A DNA stretch of 64,000 nucleotides from Oceanobacillus indicireducens (lineage in GTDB: Bacteria > Bacillota > Bacilli > Bacillales > Amphibacillaceae). Position 1 is the first letter of the stretch; every line of letters begins with the position of its first letter. The position numbers were made by a program, and so were the translations under genes. Positions 1-7,353 of this stretch are shown piece after piece. Location of the stretch: assembly GCF_014647195.1 (NCBI RefSeq), contig NZ_BMOS01000004.1:116207-180206 (forward strand), written 5' to 3'. The notes beneath the pieces are model-generated. The model had not been told where the DNA came from, ran no database searches, and worked only from the letters and a program-made list of their open reading frames with translations.

Positions 1-233
1 AGCACTGGTATATCATCTTGTTCCTCTTCTTTAAGCAATATTTTAAAATAGGAAGGAATCTTTTTAATCGTGCTTACAGGAAATGCTATCAATACAGATG
101 CAGCCGTTCCTACAAATATAATGAGAAGTGCTGCCGGATTAATTAAGGCTCCCGCACCAACACCTTTTAAAACCATCCCAACAGTAACCGCAATAATTCC
201 TAAAATAATACCAATAATTGATGTTTTATCCAT
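1..233 (-). CDS. motA: Flagellar motor stator protein MotA, N-terminal part
   Basis: The gene starts at 233 on the minus strand and runs off the left edge, so only about 77 residues are visible. The protein begins MDKTSIIGIILGIIAVTVGM and continues with KGVGAGALINPAALLIIFVGTAASVLIAFP, which closely resembles the first two membrane segments of Bacillus MotA. MotA and MotB form the ion-conducting stator that drives flagellar rotation in the cytoplasmic membrane. A good GGAGG lies just before the ATG, and a flagellar-type promoter candidate lies about 45 bases upstream. Proton-type MotA fits better than sodium-type MotP, but the ion specificity cannot be fixed from this fragment. motB is expected beyond the edge. 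Confidence 0.85.
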   Translation of the reverse strand, partial: MDKTSIIGIILGIIAVTVGMVLKGVGAGALINPAALLIIFVGTAASVLIAFPVSTIKKIPSYFKILLKEEEQDDIPV

Positions 234-275
234 CTCTGTACCTCCATCAAATAACTCTATAATACTACATAACCT

Positions 276-300
276 ATATCGGTCTTTTGTACTGTTTTTG
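276..300 (-). promoter_or_regulatory. Possible sigma-D (flagellar) promoter for motA
   Basis: On the minus strand the element CAAA-N13-ACCGATAT lies about 45 bases upstream of the motA ATG. It resembles the SigD consensus TAAA-N15-GCCGATAT with one mismatch in each box and a spacer two bases shorter. motA is SigD-controlled in B. subtilis, which makes the match more believable. Confidence 0.45.
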
Positions 301-510
301 AAGGTAATATGGAAAAGAAGAAATAATTAGTTTATTAGGTAAACATTTTTACTAGTTAGTTTTATTATCTTATCTTTATGATTTGATTGAAACCGAGGTG
401 GCTATGGAGAAGATTAAAAACGCAATGTCTAGGAATTAATATTGGAGCTATGACGCGGAAGTTTTTGGAGACATCGAGGTTATGGAAGTTAATTGAAACA
501 TTAAGAACGT

Positions 511-550
511 TTATTAAAAGACGTATGCATAGAAACTTGCCATACGCCTT
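511..550 (-). terminator. Terminator after the nucleoside hydrolase pair
   Basis: On the minus strand, 17 bases after the hydrolase stop codon, a 10-base-pair stem (AAGGCGTATG with CATACGTCTT, one G-U pair) encloses a 13-base loop and is followed by TTAATAAA. The rest of 234-566 shows no convincing gene; a 65-codon plus-strand frame there has no ribosome binding site and no recognisable content. Confidence 0.6.
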
Positions 551-566
551 CTTGAAAGGAAGAATT

Positions 567-1514
567 TTATTGAATCGTTTTTAAAACCTGTAATAAACAC
601 TCTTTATACTTAGCTCGATCAACAGCTTCACAAACACGAACATTAGGTTGTTTCCCACTCCTATTATTAATATCAACCAAGCTGTAACCTCTTGTCAGTT
701 CACCTTTCGTTTCAACAGCTACATAATACGTATTAGATGACGTCATGATTTCTTCATTTGCTGCAATCGCTACTAATATCGTATCCGGATGTGTTGTACC
801 ATTCAGACGATGAACGTTTGCATTGAAATCTTTCACTACTTTATTAATTTTAATAAAGAAATCGGACCCGGTTGTATTCAACTGTTCAATCTCTTTATGG
901 TCATCATTGTCCATTAGAGAATATTTTGTGCAAATATCCCAACCAACCATTGTAATCGGTATACCTGAATGTAAAACAATATTTGCAGCTTCAGGATCTA
1001 CCCAGAAGTTATATTCAGCAGCAGCCGTAATATTGCCTAATGTGTTATTTGTTCCACCCATAATGTAAATATGTGGGATGTCCTTTATAATTGTAGGATC
1101 CTTTTTAATTGCCATCGCAATATTGGTTAGTGGTGCAATAGCTAATAGAGAGACTTCACCAGGCATTTCTTTTACTTTTTCAATGATAAAATCAACCGCA
1201 TGTTTTTCCTCTGGTCGTTGCTTTGCTTTTTCAAAAAAGGCATCACCCATTCCATCCCTGCCATGGACATCTTCTACCGTACGATGTTCCTCTTCTCCTG
1301 TTGCGAGGATAGGGCCCTCGTATCCTTTATAGACAGGAACATAATAATCTTGATTGGAAACCTGAATAGAATATAAAGCATTCTCTACTTGTTGATCAAA
1401 CGCAACATTTCCACCTGTAATTGTTACACCTTCGACTTTAAAATAATGTAATGCTGTTAATAGAGCAATTGCATCATCACCAGCTGTATCTGTATCTATA
1501 ATAATTTTTCGCAT
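567..1514 (-). CDS. Nucleoside hydrolase (IunH/Rih family)
   Basis: This 315-residue protein, the usual length for the family, starts with the calcium- and ribose-binding motif in the form DTDTAGDDAIAL (canonical DxDxGxDD). It also has the family's LLAIAPLTNIA block (about residues 123-133), an IYIMGG segment (149-154) and a C-terminal HPDTILVAIA segment (about 253-262). Members hydrolyse the N-glycosidic bond of ribonucleosides in the cytoplasm, giving ribose and a free base. The gene is the second of a two-gene operon with the paralogue at 1525; only 10 bases separate them, and its GAGGTG ribosome binding site overlaps the preceding stop. The preferred nucleoside cannot be read from sequence. 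Confidence 0.9.
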   Translation of the reverse strand: MRKIIIDTDTAGDDAIALLTALHYFKVEGVTITGGNVAFDQQVENALYSIQVSNQDYYVPVYKGYEGPILATGEEEHRTVEDVHGRDGMGDAFFEKAKQRPEEKHAVDFIIEKVKEMPGEVSLLAIAPLTNIAMAIKKDPTIIKDIPHIYIMGGTNNTLGNITAAAEYNFWVDPEAANIVLHSGIPITMVGWDICTKYSLMDNDDHKEIEQLNTTGSDFFIKINKVVKDFNANVHRLNGTTHPDTILVAIAANEEIMTSSNTYYVAVETKGELTRGYSLVDINNRSGKQPNVRVCEAVDRAKYKECLLQVLKTIQ

Positions 1515-1524
1515 TCTTTACACC

Positions 1525-2466
1525 TCAATCTTGTTGTCTTGCTAGCTCTGTAATGTATTCAAAAAATGCATCGCGGTCTACTTCATAAACTAAATTGACC
1601 GGTCTTCCATTCTCTGAAATAACTGTTTTACCTTGACTCGCCCCTTCAGTATGAACAATACTCTTCACTACTTTTTGCTTGACTAGATCCGGTTTCCCAA
1701 TGCTTGCTGCGGTTAGCACATCCCAGAGAAAATAAGTCGAGTTCGTCTGAAAATGTACAAGAGGAGGTACCATCGCATAACATTGTCCAAGAAAATCGAT
1801 TCCGATATTCGTTCGCTGCGCCGCCCAATAATTTCGAATATCTACTGTTAAAGGAACCATATTTGTACTTTCTAACGCGACTAGATCAATTTCAATTTTA
1901 CTATCCCAAACAACTTTGACAGCATCCGGATCCCAAAAAGCATTCCACTCAGCTGAACCATCATGTTCCGGCTCTTCGACATTTCCTTTTTCTAAAAATG
2001 TACCACCCATCCAAACTAATTTTTCAATATTGGATTCAATATCTGGCGCAACATATAATGCTCGAGCTAGATCTGTCAGTGGTCCAATAAACACCAATGT
2101 TACAGGTTCATCGCTTTCACGAATGTGTTTAATCAAATGTACATGCGCCTTAAGTTCTGAAACATTTGTGTTGATTCTTCCCGATTCATTCAAGATTGGT
2201 AACGCATCGATAAAAAATGCGTGCATACGCCAATCTTTAGGAAAAGAATGTTTTCCACGAGAATTAGAGGCTGCTACATCTATCCCTTTATTATTCCCAA
2301 ACCGATCAATAATTTTTCGGCTAGCATATAATGCCGGCTCCAAATAACAGTCTGCCGGGATAACACCAACGCCTAATAAATCTACCTCTTCCATCTGGAG
2401 TAATAGAAATAAGGATACGAGGTCATCCACACCTCCATCGTGATTGAGGTATACTCTTTTTGTCAT
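1525..2466 (-). CDS. Nucleoside hydrolase, divergent paralogue
   Basis: This 313-residue protein is related to its downstream neighbour at 567 but belongs to a different branch. The N-terminal metal motif reads NHDGGVDDLVSL, so the first Asp of canonical DxDxGxDD is Asn. The middle Asp and the DD pair are kept. A VFIGPLTDLARAL block (about residues 125-137), a VWMGGTF segment and an LWDVLTAA segment near the C-terminus match the fold. It should hydrolyse a nucleoside or a related N-ribosyl compound, but specificity may differ from the sister gene. It is the first gene of the pair. The 184 bases upstream (2467-2650) show no purine riboswitch or other structure that I recognise. Confidence 0.85.
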   Translation of the reverse strand: MTKRVYLNHDGGVDDLVSLFLLLQMEEVDLLGVGVIPADCYLEPALYASRKIIDRFGNNKGIDVAASNSRGKHSFPKDWRMHAFFIDALPILNESGRINTNVSELKAHVHLIKHIRESDEPVTLVFIGPLTDLARALYVAPDIESNIEKLVWMGGTFLEKGNVEEPEHDGSAEWNAFWDPDAVKVVWDSKIEIDLVALESTNMVPLTVDIRNYWAAQRTNIGIDFLGQCYAMVPPLVHFQTNSTYFLWDVLTAASIGKPDLVKQKVVKSIVHTEGASQGKTVISENGRPVNLVYEVDRDAFFEYITELARQQD

Positions 2467-2650
2467 TATGATTAACTCCTTATCAGTTCATAATAATTCA
2501 TTTAATTGATTTCCTGGAGTAAGTTTATTTTTCGCACCTAAATCTACATTAATACAGTTATCATTATTCTCACTTAGCAGAATAATACCTACTCCGCTAC
2601 TTACATCGTCCTTACAAAATAATATAGGATGTGGTAAACTTCAACATCAA

Positions 2651-3754
2651 TTACCTCATCGGATCATACGGTCCTAAATCAATATCAATCTCTTCTCTCA
2701 GCGCCATCTTTCCAGCCAATGCTCCCACATAGGGCCCCATCGTCAACCCAGAAGCCCCCAACCCTGTTGCAACAATGACATTTTCCAAATTGGGAACTTC
2801 GCCTAATAAAGGTTTATTATCCGGACTCATTGGCCGAAACCCTATCCGGATGTCCTGCAATGTTTGACTTTGGAGACCTGGCGCGACTTTCAATCCTTCA
2901 TTCAGTACTTCCTGAATCCCACCTGCCGTTATCCGATAATCATAACCACTTCCAGCTTCACGTGTCGCACCAAAAGCAATTCGATTATCATCAAAAGGAA
3001 CAATATAATGACTGCTATCTTGTGGAAGAATAACCGGCCAATTTGAAGTATCTTCATTCACAGCCAAATGGACAATTTGCCCGCGCTGGGGTTCCAATTT
3101 GATAGAAGTACCGACAGATTGCAACAAGTCATTTGTCCAAGCACCAGCTGCAATAATAACTTGATCAGCTGATAAATTTCCGCTGCTCGTTGAAACCGAA
3201 ACCAGCTTGCCTTCTTTTTTCAGTGCAGCTTTTTCCTGTATAACTTTTCCATTACTTTTCTTTACGCCTTCTACTAAAGCGCTAGCGAGCAATCTTCCAT
3301 CCAAGCGAGCGGCACCTGATAAATAGAGCGCATGCAATTTTTCATTTATTTGCGGGAAAAATTTATTGGCATGTCCAGCTTGTAATACGTCAATATTTCC
3401 AATTATAGGAAATGCCTCTTTTTTCTTTTCTAATTGCTCCTTCAATTTACGAATGACCTCTATGTCTTCACTCGTTGCAATTGCACCTGTCTGCCGATAA
3501 CCAGTGTTTGTCTCCCCCAGTTCTTTAAGAGATTCGATCAGCTCTGGATAATACTGGGCTCCCCTGCTTGCTATCCTGAACCAATCAGAATCATTATACC
3601 GTGAAATCCATGGACAAATAATCCCTGCGCCAGCTAAAGTCGCCTTCCCTTCGAATTCCTCATCAATCAACGTGACATCAACATTTTCATTCTGCGATAA
3701 ATAGTAAGCAGCACAAGCACCGACGACTCCCGCGCCAATAACAATGACTTTCAT
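2651..3754 (-). CDS. FAD-dependent oxidoreductase of the DAO family
   Basis: The 367-residue protein begins with a textbook dinucleotide-binding fold, VIGAGVVGACAAYYLS, followed by an acidic residue at the end of beta-2 (TLIDEE). It has the second FAD contact ADQVIIAAGAWTNDLL and the C-terminal FAD-closing block of the family around VIVATGLGASGLTMGP. DAO-family enzymes oxidise amino groups of D-amino acids, glycine or N-methyl amino acids with FAD. It resembles DadA/glycine-oxidase-like proteins, but the substrate is not determinable here. It stands alone between two intergenic regions. A second, clearly different DAO protein lies at 13568. Confidence 0.82.
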   Translation of the reverse strand: MKVIVIGAGVVGACAAYYLSQNENVDVTLIDEEFEGKATLAGAGIICPWISRYNDSDWFRIASRGAQYYPELIESLKELGETNTGYRQTGAIATSEDIEVIRKLKEQLEKKKEAFPIIGNIDVLQAGHANKFFPQINEKLHALYLSGAARLDGRLLASALVEGVKKSNGKVIQEKAALKKEGKLVSVSTSSGNLSADQVIIAAGAWTNDLLQSVGTSIKLEPQRGQIVHLAVNEDTSNWPVILPQDSSHYIVPFDDNRIAFGATREAGSGYDYRITAGGIQEVLNEGLKVAPGLQSQTLQDIRIGFRPMSPDNKPLLGEVPNLENVIVATGLGASGLTMGPYVGALAGKMALREEIDIDLGPYDPMR

Positions 3755-3896
3755 GTTTTTCCCCCTTGTATGATTTCCGTATTGTCAAAAGATCCTAGTT
3801 AAAATGAATCTTTCATACTTTCTTCTATATATGGTTCGCTTCTCTTTGTCAATAGGATGTATTTTAACTGGAAAAAAGTTTTCACTGGATATAGAT

Positions 3897-3924
3897 AGGG
3901 AGAAGCGCGCTAACACTTCTCCCT
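3897..3924 (-). terminator. Hairpin terminator after the alpha/beta hydrolase
   Basis: A perfect 9-base-pair stem (AGGGAGAAG with CTTCTCCCT) with a 10-base loop lies 27 bases after the stop of the gene at 3951. The U-tract is weak (ATCTATAT), so it may terminate inefficiently or act as an RNA 3'-end stabiliser. Confidence 0.5.
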
Positions 3925-3950
3925 GCAACCGCCTCTGTTAGGTACTCCTT

Positions 3951-4877
3951 TTATATCGTACCATTTATAAAATCAATAATCCCCTCCACTACTTCATCAC
4001 GAATATCTCTGTAATTATGAATTTCGTGTCGGTAACCGGAATACAACTTAGTTTTTACAAAGTTGCCCGTCTCTGCAAGCCAATTGGAGACTTGATACAC
4101 GCCCTCCCCATATAAACCTACCGGATCAAAGTCACCTGCAATATTATAAACAGGAATAGAGGAAGGGACCTTCTCTGCCCATTCCGTACCAATAATTGTT
4201 TCCATCATTTGAACAAAGAAATAGAGGGAGCGAATATTTGGTGTTGAAGTAAAATTGTTAAACGGATCATTCGCATGGTCTGTCACAACGTCAGGGTCGC
4301 CACTTATCCAGTCATTTGGACTATTTGGGTTCTCTATCCGCTCTGTCATCCAGCCAAATAAGCTTTCAAGATAACTATCTTCGACAACTTCACCATCCCC
4401 CTCATCGATACGCTTTTTCATTTCTTCAGATATCTCTTTTAAATTCGGGAAAACACCAGATGTTCCACATAAAATAAGTCCAGAGATTCCTTCCCCATAT
4501 TTGGTTGCATATCCTCTTACAATCATGGAGCCCATACTATGTCCGAACATGAAATATGGAAGTCCGTCATACTCTTTCTGAACAATTTCTCGTAATTTGT
4601 GCTCATCTTCTGCCATCGTCATGTAGCCCTTATCGCCCCAGTCATTCCAATTGCCTGAATCATACGCCGTTTTCCCGTGGCCAACATGATCATCTGCTGC
4701 AACTATAAAACCCGCTTCATTAAGCACAAGAATCATATGTAAATACCTGCGCGAATGTTCACCAAAACCATGGACAATCTGGACAATTCCTCTCGGCTTA
4801 CGAATTGGCGTGTAAATCCATGCTTTTATAGTGTCCTTTTCATTAAATGATTTAAACTGGACTTCTTGTATCGCCAT
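3951..4877 (-). CDS. Alpha/beta hydrolase, lysophospholipase-like
   Basis: This 308-residue cytoplasmic hydrolase belongs to the serine aminopeptidase S33/monoacylglycerol lipase group. It has the oxyanion-region block IVQIVHGFGEHSRRY, the nucleophile elbow GHSMGS, a late Asp in AGDFDPVG and a terminal catalytic His in YSGYRHEIHN, so the triad is complete. Such enzymes cleave lysophospholipids or monoacylglycerols; the real substrate is unknown. I chose the ATG at 4877 because AGGAGGG precedes it by 8 bases. A longer in-frame reading to 4955 has no ribosome binding site and an unrelated N-terminus. It is monocistronic. Confidence 0.85.
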   Translation of the reverse strand: MAIQEVQFKSFNEKDTIKAWIYTPIRKPRGIVQIVHGFGEHSRRYLHMILVLNEAGFIVAADDHVGHGKTAYDSGNWNDWGDKGYMTMAEDEHKLREIVQKEYDGLPYFMFGHSMGSMIVRGYATKYGEGISGLILCGTSGVFPNLKEISEEMKKRIDEGDGEVVEDSYLESLFGWMTERIENPNSPNDWISGDPDVVTDHANDPFNNFTSTPNIRSLYFFVQMMETIIGTEWAEKVPSSIPVYNIAGDFDPVGLYGEGVYQVSNWLAETGNFVKTKLYSGYRHEIHNYRDIRDEVVEGIIDFINGTI

Positions 4878-5347
4878 GATAGATACCCTCCTATGATCAG
4901 AGTTTGATAGATAATGGTCTTTTCTAGATGTATCGGTTCTCTCTGAACCAATCATTTTACCGAAATGATATACTTATTTGGAATCGATGTCAAAGTAAAC
5001 TCAAGAAGGAAGCTGTGAAAGTTCATCCAATCGTTTAGCCAGTCTTTCACCACTTATACCAGAATGATTTAATTTTTAATATAATCTTCACACAACTTCA
5101 AGTAAAGTTTACCTATATTACTTTGCATCATAATCTCCTTTCCATGTGAATTCCACTCTACCGTATTTCGTGCTTTTTAAATTTAAAAAAACAGCATAAA
5201 TGCCCCCGACAAGCAATTATCCCCTTAAAGAAACATCACTATATTATCCATATTAGCCACTTTAGATTTTGATAACAAATAATTGAAAACCTTTAACAGG
5301 ATAAACCAAAATTTTTCGGAAATTCTATTCATAAGGAGGTGTTTTAC
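4878..5347. other. 470-base intergenic region before the spore-protein gene
   Basis: AT-rich DNA between divergent genes. A minus-strand frame of 77 codons at 5225-5458 overlaps the spore-protein gene, has no ribosome binding site and is probably chance. I see no SigG-type promoter good enough to call and no other structure. Confidence 0.5.
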
Positions 5348-5590
5348 GTGGCAAAGAAAAATCTCAGTCAGTTTAAAGGACGTGTAATGAAGGAAGCTGG
5401 ATATGACGTAGATCTTAATAATCCAGAATCGATAAAATACGAAGTTGCTGAAGAACAAGGCGTACCTTTACAAAAAGGAAATAACGGACATCTTACCTCT
5501 GAGCAAGCAGGAAAAGTTGGCGGACCAATCGGTGGCAATATGGTTAAAGAAATGGTTAAAATGGCAAAAGAGCAGATTGCAAACAAATAA
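5348..5590 (+). CDS. Small acid-soluble spore protein, alpha/beta type
   Basis: This 80-residue protein carries the alpha/beta SASP signature: KYEVAEEQGV matches the germination-protease cleavage region (E-hydrophobic-A-x-E-x-GV), followed by the glycine-containing GGPIGGNMVKEMVKMA segment that binds DNA. These proteins coat and protect DNA in dormant spores and are degraded at germination. I place the start at the GTG at 5348, eight bases after AAGGAGG; a GTG at 5339 lies inside the ribosome binding site. The N-terminus (KKNLSQFKGRVMKEAGYDVDL) is longer than in the major SspA/SspB proteins, suggesting a minor SASP. It faces another spore-protein gene at 5642. Confidence 0.9.
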   Translation: MAKKNLSQFKGRVMKEAGYDVDLNNPESIKYEVAEEQGVPLQKGNNGHLTSEQAGKVGGPIGGNMVKEMVKMAKEQIANK

Positions 5591-5600
5591 TTAAGACTCT

Positions 5601-5641
5601 CCTGCTGGTTTTAACACATGAACCAGCAGGATTAGCTTTTT
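5601..5641 (+). terminator. Terminator between the convergent spore-protein genes
   Basis: A perfect 10-base-pair stem (CCTGCTGGTT with AACCAGCAGG), a 10-base loop and then ATTAGC followed by a run of T. It sits 10 bases after the plus-strand stop and could serve both convergent genes. Confidence 0.8.
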
Positions 5642-5833
5642 TTATTGTCCTTGTTGATTCTTTTTCCGAACTTGTTCAGCGTTTGTATTGCTATAAATTT
5701 CAGTTCCATGGCCACCAGTAGTCCTTGCAATATACTCTTTTGCTTCGTTATATGACATACCAGAATTTTCATTTGCCCGTTTTACTTCTTCAATATTGGT
5801 ACCGGATGCTGTATATTTTGTATTATTTTCCAT
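5642..5833 (-). CDS. Small acid-soluble spore protein, gamma type
   Basis: The 63-residue polar protein shows the gamma-SASP pattern: two related blocks of the type (S)GTNIEEVKRAN and SNTNAEQVRKKNQQGQ, with GTEIYSNTNA resembling the GTEFASETNA cleavage repeat of SspE. Gamma SASPs do not bind DNA; they are an amino-acid store consumed at germination. The gene starts at an ATG seven bases after GAGGTG. It is convergent with the alpha/beta SASP gene. The first block diverges more than usual, so an unusual minor SASP is an alternative. Confidence 0.82.
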   Translation of the reverse strand: MENNTKYTASGTNIEEVKRANENSGMSYNEAKEYIARTTGGHGTEIYSNTNAEQVRKKNQQGQ

Positions 5834-5951
5834 AAAGTCACCTCGCTTTTTTCGGTGAACTTAGTTTTTGCGGAGATGTTTTATTTATAAAGGAAACATT
5901 TACCTATAACCATTGACTGAGAATGGGTATAAATCGATTTTAGTATTATCT

Positions 5952-5992
5952 AAAAAAGCCGCATGAATTGGTTGTTATCCCATTTCATGCGG
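5952..5992 (-). terminator. Strong minus-strand terminator with no intact gene upstream
   Basis: On the minus strand a 9-base-pair stem (CCGCATGAA with TTCATGCGG) is followed directly by CTTTTTT. It lies 11 bases downstream of the gene remnant at 6004-6135, for which it was probably the original terminator. Confidence 0.7.
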
Positions 5993-6003
5993 TTTATCAT
6001 TTT

Positions 6004-6135
6004 TTAAATGAAGACCTCTTCAAAAACCTCACCATTCAACGGACGAATTCCCTCATATTTCCCTTTCTCAATCATATAAATATTCATATTCCAAGCCAAA
6101 TGGTGGGGATATGAGCCTTTCCGAGTTTCATCTCC
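6004..6135 (-). pseudogene. C-terminal remnant of an unidentified gene
   Basis: A 43-codon open frame on the minus strand reads GDETRKGSYPHHLAW followed by NMNIYMIEKGKYEGIRPLNG and EVFEEVFI, then stop. It has protein-like composition and an intact downstream terminator, but no ribosome binding site and no usable start except an internal ATG. I read it as the 3' end of a decayed gene. I do not recognise the family. An intact short peptide of about 27 residues starting at the internal ATG is a less likely alternative. Confidence 0.35.
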
Positions 6136-6268
6136 TTAATGGAAGGGAAACCAGATATTTAACAAGCAATACTTATTAATGAAACAGCCAACCAAACAAG
6201 TATGATGCAGGTGAATCGTTACACGTGAATCAGCCTGCTCCATTATTCAAAAAAGGAAGGGATACACG

Positions 6269-7207
6269 TTGAATAATTATCTTTACGGAAACACACCAAC
6301 TTTTCTCGGGGCAAAGAATCTTTCTTCTTCTCTCGATTCATTAGGAGACATTGACGCTATCGTATACGGAGTTCCATGGGAAGGTGCAGTTACATGGGGC
6401 GATTACACAGGATGTGCACTTGGACCGAAAGTAATGCGGCTGACATCTGCAAGGTACAGTGGCTACTTGCCGGAGCTCGACCATATTGACGTGTTCGAAC
6501 ATATCGAGCTTGGGGATGTTGGTGATGTAGATGTTGTTCCCGCTGATGTGGAAGAAACGATGCAACGAATTACAAATTTCTCGGGTAAGCTTTGGGAGAG
6601 CGGGAAATTTCTAATCGGTCTCGGAGGAGATCATGGCATCACTTACCCTATCGTGAGGGCACTTACAGAACAAGGAAAGAAAGTCGGCATCATTCATCTG
6701 GACGCGCACTTCGACAACCTTCCTTCCCATCAAGGTGATCAGTATGCACGTTGCAGTCCTTTCGCCCGTTTATATGAACAGGAAGGTGTACGCAATGAAA
6801 GTATTATTCACACAGGTATTCATGGACCGAGAAATCAGCCTGAAGCAGGTCGGAATGCCCGCGATGCAGGTGCTGTTACGGTAACAATCAACGATATCCG
6901 AAAGCATCATGATTTATCGGAGCTTGCCCGTGAACTTCATGCCCAAGCGAAGGAAGATGTGGACTGTGTGTACTTGAGCATTTGCAGTGATGTTTTAGAT
7001 TTTGCTTTTAATCCCGGCGGTCCTGTTGATGGAAATGGACTTACTTCTTTTGAACTTGTAACACTCGTCCACGAAATCTGCAAGCAAGGCGTCATTGGCA
7101 TGGACTTTGTGGAAGTATATCCGCAGCAGGACGCAAATCAAAATTCTGCCCACTTTGTTTCTACAGTTATTTTATATGCGCTCGCGGGTTTGATTAATAG
7201 CAAATAG
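6269..7207 (+). CDS. Ureohydrolase (arginase/agmatinase family) with altered metal motif
   Basis: The 312-residue protein belongs to the arginase/agmatinase/formimidoylglutamase superfamily, cytoplasmic enzymes that hydrolyse guanidino or amidino compounds at a dinuclear metal centre. Visible motifs are GLGGDHGITYP, HLDAHFDN and the third metal block SICSDVLDFAFNPGGP. In that third block the usual SxDxDxxDP reads SICSD-VLD-F, so the first metal-ligand Asp is Cys and the Pro after the last Asp is Phe. The SHG substrate motif is also missing (ARCSPF instead). It starts at TTG after GGAAGGG and is followed by a strong terminator. The next gene is an Nramp-like transporter lacking metal ligands. 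Substrate unknown; agmatine or guanidine-type compounds are candidates. Confidence 0.85.
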   Translation: MNNYLYGNTPTFLGAKNLSSSLDSLGDIDAIVYGVPWEGAVTWGDYTGCALGPKVMRLTSARYSGYLPELDHIDVFEHIELGDVGDVDVVPADVEETMQRITNFSGKLWESGKFLIGLGGDHGITYPIVRALTEQGKKVGIIHLDAHFDNLPSHQGDQYARCSPFARLYEQEGVRNESIIHTGIHGPRNQPEAGRNARDAGAVTVTINDIRKHHDLSELARELHAQAKEDVDCVYLSICSDVLDFAFNPGGPVDGNGLTSFELVTLVHEICKQGVIGMDFVEVYPQQDANQNSAHFVSTVILYALAGLINSK

Positions 7208-7221
7208 TGATATTGGCAGTT

Positions 7222-7258
7222 CAGCACAAGTATAAACAAGGATACTTGTGCTGTTTTT
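7222..7258 (+). terminator. Terminator after the ureohydrolase gene
   Basis: A perfect 12-base-pair stem (CAGCACAAGTAT with ATACTTGTGCTG), 8-base loop, then TTTTTAAA. The transporter at 7354 therefore either has its own promoter or is reached by read-through. Confidence 0.85.
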
Positions 7259-7353
7259 AAATATAGACGCCCCAGTGAGAAGAGCTAAATAATATTTGCT
7301 GGGGTCGAAAAGTAACAGAACCGAAGATGAAATGAAGGTGGAGGAGAAAAAAT

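Noticed and set aside
387..584. 65-codon plus-strand frame between motA and the nucleoside hydrolases
   Set aside because: No ribosome binding site, no recognisable protein pattern, and it overlaps the hydrolase terminator and 3' end.
2467..2650. Purine riboswitch upstream of the nucleoside hydrolases
   Set aside because: The conserved loop and junction sequences of the purine class are absent.
5210..5340. SigG-type promoter for the spore-protein gene (a CATATTA near 5240)
   Set aside because: No matching -35 box at the right distance and the box is about 100 bases from the start.
5225..5458. 77-codon minus-strand frame overlapping the spore-protein gene
   Set aside because: It runs antisense through a well-supported SASP gene and has no start signal.
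6190..6268. Guanidine riboswitch before the ureohydrolase
   Set aside because: A GCAGG/CCTGC hairpin exists, but none of the conserved ykkC, mini-ykkC or guanidine-III elements can be seen.
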